Shown: piece by piece, positions 1-9,600 of the stretch
Position numbering within the stretch: position 1 is the stretch's first letter
Layout of the letters: every line of letters starts with the position of its first letter
Origin: Tupaia tana
Taxonomy: Eukaryota; Chordata; Mammalia; Scandentia; Tupaiidae
DNA length: 64,000 bases
Direction: 5' to 3'
NCBI GenBank assembly: GCA_026018925.1
Contig: JAKSZU010000508.1
Location: forward strand, 30,158 to 94,157
Made by a program: the position numbers and the translations under genes
The notes under the pieces: model-generated
Databases searched by the model: none
The model's input: the letters and a program-made list of their open reading frames with translations, nothing else
Told to the model about the DNA's origin: nothing

Positions 1-87
1 CCAGACTCCACCTTCTAGACTATCCAGGACTGCCAGAAGGCAATAGGCTCTCCTGCAAGCCTCTGGCCGGCAAGGGACACTGAGGGA

Positions 88-103
88 GGGTCACCTCTGA
101 CCC
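88..103. promoter_or_regulatory. Perfect inverted repeat GGGTCA-CCTC-TGACCC (one per core)
   Basis: Six-base arms GGGTCA and TGACCC are separated by CCTC, with further G:C pairing outside after one mismatch. GGGTCA is a known variant of the nuclear-receptor half-site AGGTCA. On the minus strand the same stretch reads GGGTCA-G-AGGTGA, resembling a DR1 element with one deviation in the second half. As RNA it would form a short tetraloop hairpin. It recurs in nearly every core, so the window holds roughly 400 copies. Binding by any receptor is not shown; the spacing of 4 is not the oestrogen-receptor spacing of 3. Confidence 0.45.
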
Positions 104-118
104 CCACCTCACTTCCAG
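96..118 (+). promoter_or_regulatory. Splice-acceptor-like motif inside the core
   Basis: CTGAC, a match to the branch-site pattern yUnAy, is followed after 18 bases by a C/T-rich tract ending CTTCCAG. Every core carries it. In long units the 29 nt between this AG and the donor-like GTAGGT of the insert form a micro-exon-like segment (for example 377-405). This suggests, without proving it, that the unit derives from a genic exon/intron fragment. In several units CTTCCAG has become CTTCTAG (for example near 1813 and 2514). Confidence 0.3.
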
Positions 119-405
119 ACCCCCAGGCCCCAGACTCCACCTTCTAGACTATCCAGGACTGCCAGAAGGCAATAGGCTCTCCTGCATGACTCTGGCCAGC
201 AAGGGACACTGAGGGAGGGTCACCTCTGACCCCCACCTCACTTCCAGACCCCCAGGCCCCAGACTCCACCTTCTAGACTATCCAGGACTGCCAGAAGGCA
301 ATAGGCTCTCCTGCAAGCCTCTGGCCGGCAAGGGACACTGAGGGAGGGTCACCTCTGACCCCCACCTCACTTCCAGACCCCCAGGCCCCAGACTCCACCT
401 TCTAG

Positions 406-498
406 GTAGGTAGCCAGGATTTCCTTGAGGCGGTTTTTTGTTCTCTCTTGAAACCCCTGCATTCCGTTGTTAACACCTAGCTCTCCTTCTCCCCCCAG
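406..498 (+). repeat. Reference 93-bp insert with spliceosomal-intron anatomy
   Basis: The segment lies between CTAG (402-405) and ATTATCC (499 on). In units lacking it, CTAG joins directly to ACTATCC. It begins GTAGGTAG, which resembles a donor site (AG|GTAGGT), contains TTAAC about 22 bases before its end, and ends with a long pyrimidine tract and CCCCCCAG. AG stands on both sides of the boundary, so the same data fit a GT-AG intron, an insertion with a 2-bp target duplication, or a deletion between AG repeats. I see no terminal inverted repeats. GC is about 51%, lower than the core. That it acts as an intron is inference; the flanking core has no open frame. Confidence 0.85.
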
Positions 499-720
499 AT
501 TATCCAGGACTGCCAGAAGGCAATAGGCTCTCCTGCAAGCCTCTGGCCGGCAAGGGACACTGAGGGAGGGTCACCTCTGACCCCCACCTCACTTCCAGAC
601 CCCCAGGCCCCAGACTCCACCTTCTAGGTAGGTAGCCAGGATTTCCTTGAGGCAGTTTTTTGTTCTCTCTTGAAACCCCTGCATTCCGTTGTTAACACCT
701 AGCTCTCCTTCTCCCCCCAG
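499..720 (+). repeat. Reference 222-bp long unit (core plus insert)
   Basis: A 129-bp core at 499-627 is followed by a 93-bp insert at 628-720, and the next core starts at 721. This composite is the second unit type of the array. Long units tend to be adjacent to one another, giving runs with 221-223 bp period, and are otherwise scattered among short units. The insert removes the junction XbaI site, because TCTAGA becomes TCTAGG. It is usually followed by ATTATCC, where short units have ACTATCC. Confidence 0.93.
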
Positions 721-3700
721 ATTATCCAGGACAGCCAGAAGGCAATAGGCTCTCCTGCAAGCCTCTGGCCGGCAAGGGACACTGAGGGAGGGTCACCTCT
801 GACCCCCACCTCACTTCCAGACCCCCAGGCCCCAGACTCCACCTTCTAGACTATCCAGGACTGCCAGAAGGCAATAGGCTCTCCTGCAAGCCTCTGGCCG
901 GCAAGGGACACTGAAGGAGGGTCACCTCTGACCCCCACCTCACTTCCAGACCCCCAGGCCCCAGACTCCACCTTCTAGACTATCCAGGACTGCCAGAAGG
1001 CAATAGGCACTCCTGCAAGCCTCTGGCCGGCAAGGGACACTGAGGGAGGGTCACCTCTGACCCCCACCTCACTTCCAGACCACCAGGCCCCAGACTCCAC
1101 CTTCTAGACTATCCAGGACTGCCAGAAGTCAATAGGCTCTCCTGCAAGCCTCTGGCCGGCAAGGGACACTGAGGGAGGGTCACCTCTGACCCCCACCTCA
1201 CTTCCAGACCCCCAGGCCCCAGACTCCACCTTCTAGACTATCCAGGACTGCCAGAAGGCAATAGGCTCTCCTGCAAGCCTCTGGCCGGCAAGGGACACAG
1301 AGGGAGGGTCACCTCTGACCCCCACCTCACTTCCAGACCACCAGGCCCCAGACTCCACCTTCTAGGTAGGTAGCCAGGATTTCCTTGAGGCGGTTTTTTG
1401 TTCTCTCTTGAAACCCCTGCATTCCGTTGTTAACACCTAGCTCTCCTTCTCCCCCCCGATTATCCAGGACTGCCAGAAGGCAATAGGCTCTCCTGCAAGC
1501 CTCTGGCCGGCAAGGGACACTGAGGGAGCGTCACCTCTGACCCCCACCTCACTTCCAGACCCCCAGGCCCCAGACTCCACCTTCTAGACTATCCAGGACT
1601 GCCAGAAGGCAATAGGCTCTCCTGCAAGCCTCTGGCCGGCAAGGGACACTGAGGGAGAGTCACCTCTGACCCCCACCTCACTTCCAGACCCCCAGTCCCC
1701 AGACTCCACCTTCTAGACTATCCAGGACTGCCAGAAGGCAATAGGCCCTCCTGCAAGCCTCTGGCCGGCAAGGGACACTGAGGGAGGGTCACCTCTTACC
1801 CCCACCTCACTTCTAGACCCCCAGGCCCCAGACTCCACCTTCTAGACTATCCAGGACTGCCAGAAGGCAATAGGCTCTCCTGCAAGCCTCTGGCCGGCAA
1901 GGGACACTGAGGGAGGGTCACCTCTGACCCCCACCTCACTTCCAGACCCCCAGGCCCCAGACTCCACCTTCTAGGTAGGTAGCCAGGATTTCCTTGAGGC
2001 GGTTTTTTGTTCTCTCTTGAAACCCCTGCATTCCGTTGTAACACCTAGCTCTCCTTCTCCCCCCAGATTATCCAGGACTGCCAGAAGGCAATAGGCTCTC
2101 CTGCAATCCTCTGGCCGGCAAGGAACACTGAGGGAGGGTCACCTCTGACCCCCACCTCACTTCCAGACCCCCAGGCCCCAGACTCCACCTTCTAGGTAGG
2201 TAGCCAGGATTTCCTTGAGGCTGTTTTTTGTTCTCTCTTGAAACCCCTGCATTCCGTTGTTAACACCTAGCTCTCCTTCCCCCCCCAGATTATCCAGGAC
2301 TGCCAGAAGGCAATAGGCTCTCCTGCAAGCCTCTGGACAGCAAGGGACCCTGAGGGAGGGTCACCTCTGACCCCCACCTCACTTCCAGACCCCCAGGTCC
2401 CAGACTCCACCTTCTAGACTATCCAGGACTGCCAGAAGGCAATAGGCTCTCCTGCAAGCCTCTGGCCGGCAAGGGACACTGAGGGAGGGTCACCTATGAC
2501 CCCCACCTCACTTCTAGACCCCCAGGCCCCAGACTCCACCTTCTAGACTATCCAGGACTGCCAGAAGGCAATAGGCTCTCCTGCAAGACTCTGGCCGGCA
2601 AGGGACACTGAGGGAGGGTCACCTCTGACCCCCACCTCACTTCCAGACCCCCAGGCCCCAGACTCCACCTTCTAGACTATCCAGGACTGCCAGAAGGCAA
2701 TAGGCTCTCCTGCAAGCCTCTGGCCGGCAAGGGACACTGAGGGAGGGTCACCTCTGACCCCCACCTCTCTTCCAGACCCCCAGGCCCCAGACTCCACCTT
2801 CTAGACTATCCAGGACTGCCAGAAGGCAATAGGCTCTCCTGCAAGCCTCTGGCCAGCAAGGGACACTGAGGGAGGGTCACCTCTGACCCCCACCTCACTT
2901 CCAGACCCCCAGGCCCCAGACTCCACCTTCTAGACTATCCAGGACTGCCAGAAGGCAATAGGCTCTCCTGCAAGCCTCTGGCCGGCAAGGGACACTGAGG
3001 GAGGGTCACCTCTGACCCCCACCTCACTTCCAGACCCCCAGGCCCCAGACTCCACCTTCTAGACTATCCAGGACTGCCAGAAGGCAATAGGCTTTCCTGC
3101 AAACCTCTGGCCGGCAAGGGACACTGAGGGAGGGTCACCTCTGACAACCACCACACTTCCAGACCCCCAGGCCACAGACTCCACCTTCTAGACTATCCAG
3201 GACTGCCAGAAGGCAATAGGCTCTCCTGCAAGCCTCTGGCCGGCAAGGGACACTGAGGGAGGGTCACCTCTGACCCCCACCTCACTTCCAGACCCCCAGG
3301 CCCCAGACTCCACCTTCTAGACTATCCAGGACTGCCAGAAGGCAATAGGCTCTCCTGCAAGCCTCTGGCCGGCAAGGGACACTGAGGGAGTGTCACCTCT
3401 GACCCCCACCTCACTTCCAGACCCCCAGGCCCCAGACTCCACCTTCTAGACTATCCAGGACTGCCAGAAGGCAATAGGCTCTCCTGCAAGCCTCTGGCCG
3501 GCAAGGGACACTGAGGGAGTGTCACCTCTGACCCCCACCTCACTTCCAGACCCCCAGGCCCCAGACTCCACCTTCTAGACTATCCAGGACTGCCAGAAGG
3601 CAATAGGCTCTCCTGCAAGCCTCTGGCCGGCAAGGGACACTGAGGGAGGGTCACCTCTGACCCCAACATCACTTCCAGACCCCCAGGCACCAGACTCCAC

Positions 3701-4757
3701 CTTCTAAACTATCCAGGACTGCCAGAAGGCAATAGGATCTCCTGCAAGCCTCTGGCCGGCAAGGGACACTGAGGGAGGGTCACCTCTGACCCCCACCTCA
3801 CTTCCAGACCCCCAGGCCCCAGACTCCACCGTCTAGGTAGGTAGCCAGGATTTCCTGGAGGCGGTTTTTTGTTCTCTCTTGAAACCCCTGCATTCCGTTG
3901 TAACACCTAGCTCTCCTTCTCCCCCCAGATTATCCAGGACTGCCAGAAGGCAATAGGCTCTCCTGCAATCCTCTGGCCGGCAAGGAACACTGAGGGAGGG
4001 TCACCTCTGACCCCCACCTCACTTCCAGACCCCCAGGCACCAGACTCCACCTTCTAGGTAGGTAGCCAGGATTTCCTTGAGGCGGTTTTTTGTTCTCTCT
4101 TGAAACCCCTGCATTCCGTTGTTAACACCTAGCTCTCCTTCTCCCCCAGATTATCCAGGACTGCCAGAAGGCAATAGGCTCTCTTGCAAGCCTCTGGCCG
4201 GCAAGGGACCCTGAGGGAGGGTCACCTCTGACCCCCACCTCACTTCCAGACCCCCAGGCCCCAGACTCCACCTTCTAGACTATCCAGGACTGCCAGAAGG
4301 CAATAGGCTCTCCTGCAAGCCTCTGGCCGGCAAGGGACACTGAGGGAGGGTCACCTCTGACCCCCACCTCACTTCCAGACCCCCAGGCCCCAGACTCCAC
4401 CTTCTAGAATATCCAGGACTGCCAGAAGGCAATAGGCTCTCCTTCAAGCCTCTGGCCGGCAAGGGACACTGAGGGAGGGTCACCTCTGACCCCCACCTCA
4501 CTTCCAGACCCCCAGGCCCCAGACTCCACCTTCTAGACTATCCAGGACTGCCAGAAGGCAATAGGCTCTCCTGCAAGCCTCTGGCCGGCAAGGGACACTG
4601 AGGGAGGGTCACCTCTGACCCCCACCTCACTTCCAGACCCCCAGGCCCCAGACTCCACCTTCTAGGTAGGTAGCCAGGATTTCCTTGAGGCGGTTTTTTG
4701 TTCTCTCTTGAAACCCCTGCATTCCGTTGTTAACACCTAGCTCTCCTTCCCCCCCAG

Positions 4758-6691
4758 ATTATCCAGGACTGCCAGAAGGCAATAGGCTCTCCTGCAAGCC
4801 TCTGGCCAGCAAGGGACCCTGAGGGAGGGTCACCTCTGACCCCCACCTCACTTCCAGACCCCCAGGCCCCAGACTCCACCTTCTAGACTATCCAGGACTG
4901 CCAGAAGGCAATAGGCTCTCCTGCAAGCCTCTGGCCGGCAAGGGACACTGAGGGAGGGTCACCTCTGACCCCCACCTCACTTCCAGACCCCCAGGCCCCA
5001 GACTCCACCTTCTAGACTATCCAGGACTGCCAGAAGGCAATAGGCACTCCTGCAAGCGTCTGGCCAGCAAGGGACACTGAGGGAGTGTCACCTCTGACCC
5101 CCACCTCACTTCCAGACCCCCAGGCCCCAGACTCCACCTTCTAGACTATCCAGGACTGCCAGAAGGCAATAGGCTCTCCTGCAAGACTCTGGCCGGCAAG
5201 GGACACTGAGGGAGGGTCACCTCTGACCCCCACCTCACTTCCAGACCCCCAGGCCCCAGACTCCACCTTCTAGACTATCCAGGACTGCCAGAAGGCAATA
5301 GGCTCTCCTGCAAGCTCTAGCCGGCAAGGGACACTGAGGGAGGGTCACCTCTGACCCCCACCTCACTTCCAGACCGCCAGGCCCCAGACTCCACCTTTTA
5401 GATTATCCAGGACTGCCAGAAGGCAATAGGCTCTCCTGCAAGCCTCTGGCCAGCAAGGGACCCTGAGGGAGGGTCACCTCTGACCCCCACCTCACTTCCA
5501 GACCCCCAGGTCCCAGACTCCACCTTCTAGACTATCCAGGACTGCCAGAAGGCAATAGGCTCTCCTGCAAGCCTCTGGCCGGCAAGGGACACTGAGGGAG
5601 GGTCACCTCTGACCCCCACCTCACTTCCAGACCCCCAGGCCCCAGACTCCACCTTCTAGACTATCCAGGACTGCCAGAAGGCAATAGGCTCTCCTGCAAG
5701 CCTCTGGCCGGCAAGGGACACTGAGGGAGGGTCACCTCTGACCCCCACCTCACTTCCAGACCCCCAGGCCCCAGACTCCACCTTCTAGACTATCCAGGAC
5801 TGCCAGAAGGCAATAGGCTCTTCTGCAAGCCTCTGGCCGGCAAGGGACACTGAGGGAGGGTCACCTCTGACCCCCACCTCACTTCTAGACCCCCAGGCCC
5901 CAGACTCCAACTTCTAGACTATCCAGGACTGCGAGAAGGCAAAAGGCTCTCCTGCAAGCCTCTGGCCGGCAAGGGACACTGAGGGAGGGTCACCTCTGAC
6001 CCCCACCTCACTTCCAGACCCCCAGGCCCCAGACTCCACCTTCTAGACTATCCAGGACTGCCAGAAGGCAATAGGCTCTCCTGCAAGCCTCTGGCCGGCA
6101 AGGGACACTGAAGGAGGGTCACCTCTGACCCCCACCTCACTTCCAGACCCCCAGGCCCCAGACTCCACCTTCTAGACTATCCAGGACTGCCAGAAGGCAA
6201 TAGGCTCTCCTGCAAGCCTCTGGCCGGCAAGGGACACTGAGGGAGGGTCACCTCTGACCCCCACCTCACTTCCAGACCCCCAGGCCCCAGACTCCACCTT
6301 CTAGACTATCCAGGACTGCCAGAAGGCAATAGGCTCTCCTGCAAGCCTCTGGCCGGCAAGGGACACTGAGGGAGGGTCACCTCTGACCCCCACCTCACTT
6401 CCAGACCCCCAGGCCCCAGACTCCACCTTCTAGACTATCCAGGACTGCCAGAAGGCAATAGGCTCTCCTGCAAGCCTCTGGCCGGCAAGGGACACTGAGG
6501 GAGGGTCACCTCTGACCCCCACCTCACTTCCAGACCCCCAGGTCCCAGACTCCACCTTCTAGACTATCCAGGACTGCCAGAAGGCAATAGGCTCTCCTGC
6601 AAGCCTCTGGCCGGCAAGGGACACTGAGGGAGGGTCACCTCTGACCCCCACCTCACTTCCAGACCCCCAGGCCCCAGACTCCACCTTCTAG
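4758..6691 (+). repeat. Insert-free run of 15 core units
   Basis: 1934 bp of consecutive short units without an insert. It includes the marker unit near 5309 with one base deleted in GCAAGCTCTAGCC and with ACCGCCAGG downstream. The same marker pair recurs near 11246, 16370, 19137 and 26125. The unit near 5930 carries GCGAGAAGGCAAAAGG, which reappears near 12568 and 14394. Nothing other than the repeat is visible. Confidence 0.9.
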
Positions 6692-9600
6692 GTAGGTAGC
6701 CAGGATTTCCTTGAGGCGGTTTTTTGTTCTCTCTTGAAACCCCTGCATTCCGTTGTTAACACCTAGCTCTCCTTCTCCCCCCAGATTATCCAGGACTGCC
6801 AGAAGGCAATAGGCTCTCCTGCAAGCCTCTGGCCGGCAAGGGACACTGAGGGAGGGTCACCTCTGACCCCCACCTCACTTCCAGACCCCCAGGCCCCAGA
6901 CTCCACCTTCTAGGTAGGTAGCCAGGATTTCCTTGAGGCGGTTTTTTGTTCTCTCTTGAAACCCCTGCATTCCGTTGTTAACACCTAGCTCTCCTTCTCC
7001 CCCCAGATTATCCAGGACTGCCAGAAGGCAATAGGCTCTCCTGCAAGCCTCTGGCCGGCAAGGGACACTGAGGGAGGGTCACCTCTGACCCCCACCTCAC
7101 TTCCAGACCCCCAGGCCCCAGACTCCACCTTCTAGGTAGGTAGCCAGGATTTCCTTGAGGCAGTTTTTTGTTCTCTCTTGAAACCCCTGCATTCCGTTGT
7201 TAACACCTAGCTCTCCTTCTCCCCCCAGATTATCCAGGACAGCCAGAAGGCAATAGGCTCTCCTGCAAGCCTCTAGCCGGCAACGGACACTGAGGGAGGG
7301 TCACCTCTTTCCCCCACCTCACTTCCAGACCCCCAGGCCCCAGACTCCACCTTCTAGACTATCCAGGACTGCCAGAAGGCAATAGGCTCTCCTGCAAGCC
7401 TCTGGCCGGCAAGGGACACTGAGGGAAGGTCACCTCTGACCCCCACCTCACTTCCAGACCCCCAGGCCCCAGACTCCACCTTCTAGACTATCCAGGACTG
7501 CCAGAAGGCAATAGGCTCTTCTGCAAGCCTCTGGCCGGCAAGGGACACTGAGGGAGGGTCACCTCTGACCCCCACCTCTCTTCTAGACCCCCAGGCCCCA
7601 TACTCCACCTTCTAGACTATCCAGGACTGCCAGAAGGCAATAGGCTCTCCTGCAAGCCTCTGGCCGGCAAGGGACACTGAGGGAGGGTCACCTCTGACCC
7701 CCACCTCACTTCCAGACCCCCAGGCCCCAGACTCCACCTTCTAGACTATCCAGGACTGCCAGAAGGCAATAGGCTCTCCTGCAAGCCTCTGGCCGGCAAG
7801 GGACACTGAAGGAGGGTCACCTCTGACCCCCACCTCACTTCCAGACCCCCAGGCCCCAGACTCCACCTTCTAGACTATCCAGGACTGCCAGAAGGCAATA
7901 GGCACTCCTGCAAGCCTCTGGCCGGCAAGGGACACTGAGGGAGGGTCACCTCTGACCCCCACCTCACTTCCAGACCACCAGGCCCCAGACTCCACCTTCT
8001 AGACTATCCAGGACTGCCAGAAGGCAATAGGCTCTCCTGCAAGCCTCTGGCCGGCAAGGGACACTGAGGGAGGGTCACCTCTGACCCCCACCTCACTTCC
8101 AGACCCCCAGGCCCCAGACTCCACCTTCTAGACTATCCAGGACTGCCAGAAGGCAATAGGCTCTCCTGCAAGCCTCTGGCCGGCAAGGGACACAGAGGGA
8201 GGGTCACCTCTGACCCCCACCTCACTTCCAGACCCCCAGGCCCCAGACTCCACCTTCTAGGTAGGTAGCCAGGATTTCCTTGAGGCGGTTTTTTGTTCTC
8301 TCTTGAAACCCCTGCATTCCGTTGTTAACACCTAGCTCTCCTTCTCCCCCCCGATTATCCAGGACTGCCAGAAGGCAATAGGCTCTCCTGCAAGCCTCTG
8401 GCCGGCAAGGGACACTGAGGGAGCGTCACCTCTGACCCCCACCTCACTTCCAGACCCCCAGGCCCCAGACTCCACCTTCTAGACTATCCAGGACTGCCAG
8501 AAGGCAATAGGCTCTCCTGCAAGCCTCTGGCCGGCAAGGGACACTGAGGGAGAGTCACCTCTGACCCCCACCTCACTTCCAGACCCCCAGTCCCCAGACT
8601 CCACCTTCTAGACTATCCAGGACTGCCAGAAGGCAATAGGCTCTCCTGCAAGCCTCTGGCCGGCAAGGGACACTGAGGGAGGGTCACCTCTGACCCCCAC
8701 CTCTCTTCCAGACCCCCAGGCCCCAGACTCCACCTTCTAGACTATCCAGGACTGCCAGAAGGCAATAGGCTCTCCTGCAAGCCTCTGGCCAGCAAGGGAC
8801 ACTGAGGGAGGGTCACCTCTGACCCCCACCTCACTTCCAGACCCCCAGGCCCCAGACTCCACCTTCTAGACTATCCAGGACTACCAGAAGGCAATAGGCT
8901 CTCCTGCAAGCATCTGGCCGGCAAGGGACACTGAGGGAGGGTCACCTCTGACCCCCACCTCACTTCCAGACCCCCAGGCCACAGACTCCACCTTCTAGAC
9001 TATCCAGGACTGCCAGAAGGCAATAGGCTTTCCTGCAAACCTCTGGCCGGCAAGGGACACTGAGGGAGGGTCACCTCTGACAACCACCACACTTCCAGAC
9101 CCCCAGGCCACAGACTCCACCTTCTAGACTATCCAGGACTGCCAGAAGGCAATAGGCTCTCCTGCAAGCCTCTGGCCGGCAAGGGACACTGAGGGAGGGT
9201 CACCTCTGACCCCCACCTCACTTCCAGACCCCCAGGCCCCAGACTCCACCTTCTAGACTATTCAGGACTGCCAGAAGGCAATAGGCTCTCCTGCAAGCCT
9301 CTGGCCGGCAAGGGACACTGAGGGAGTGTCACCTCTGACCCCCACCTCACTTCCAGACCCCCAGGCCCCAGACTCCACCTTCTAGACTATCCAGGACTGC
9401 CAGAAGGCAATAGGCTCTCCTGCAAGCCTCTGGCCGGCAAGGGACACTGAGGGAGTGTCACCTCTGACCCCCACCTCACTTCCAGACCCCCAGGCCCCAG
9501 ACTCCACCTTCTAGACTATCCAGGACTGCCAGAAGGCAATAGGCTCTCCTGCAAGCCTCTGGCCGGCAAGGGACACTGAGGGAGGGTCACCTCTGACCCC

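Larger units (their letters stand above)
19..147 (+). repeat. Reference 129-bp core monomer (short unit)
   Basis: This is a complete short unit running from ACTATCC after one CTAG through the next CTAG. In order it holds a TGCC/GGCA inverted pair (TGCCAGAAGGCA), a GCCGGC site with the only CpG (67-70 CCGG region), the purine-rich GAGGGAGGG, the 16-bp inverted repeat at 88-103, a C-rich pyrimidine stretch ending TTCCAG at 118, and a C-rich tail ending TTCTAG. It is about 62% GC by hand count. The unit length is 3 x 43, but all frames contain a stop. In one + frame and one - frame the only stop is the palindromic CTAG itself. Short units carry TCTAGA (XbaI) at the unit junction. Confidence 0.95.
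277..5440 (+). repeat. Left-domain block A, first copy
   Basis: Core array with eight inserts: 406-498, 628-720, 1366-1458 (ends CCCG), 1975-2066 (92 bp), 2196-2288, 3837-3928 (92 bp), 4058-4149 and 4666-4757. Most of this stretch recurs from about 6.8 to 11.35 kb. The offset is 6508 at its left end, 6895 around the CCCG insert and 5936 from about 2.7 kb on. Matching private variants include CAGTTTTTTG at about 653, the GACAACCACCAC change at about 3143 and TTTTAGATT at about 5396. Gaps between inserts are all multiples of the core. Confidence 0.85.

Noticed and set aside
26..50. NFI-type site at TGCCAGAAGGCA
   Set aside because: The spacing and outer bases do not match TTGGC-N5-GCCAA; not supported as a binding site.
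88..103. Oestrogen response element
   Set aside because: The canonical element has a 3-bp spacer; here the spacer is 4 bp, so only a generic half-site inverted repeat is reported.
88..147. G-quadruplex in each unit
   Set aside because: The + strand has three close GGG runs, and the minus strand three longer G runs within a short span; a fourth comparable run is too distant for a confident call.
406..498. Insert as a DNA transposon, SINE or other mobile element
   Set aside because: No terminal inverted repeats, no A-tail, no RNA polymerase III boxes recognised, and all copies occupy the same position in the core, so they spread by unit amplification. Only a 2-bp AG flank could be a target duplication.
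406..498. CENP-B box in the insert (TTCCGTTG region)
   Set aside because: It does not fit the TTCG....A..CGGG pattern; only a superficial resemblance.
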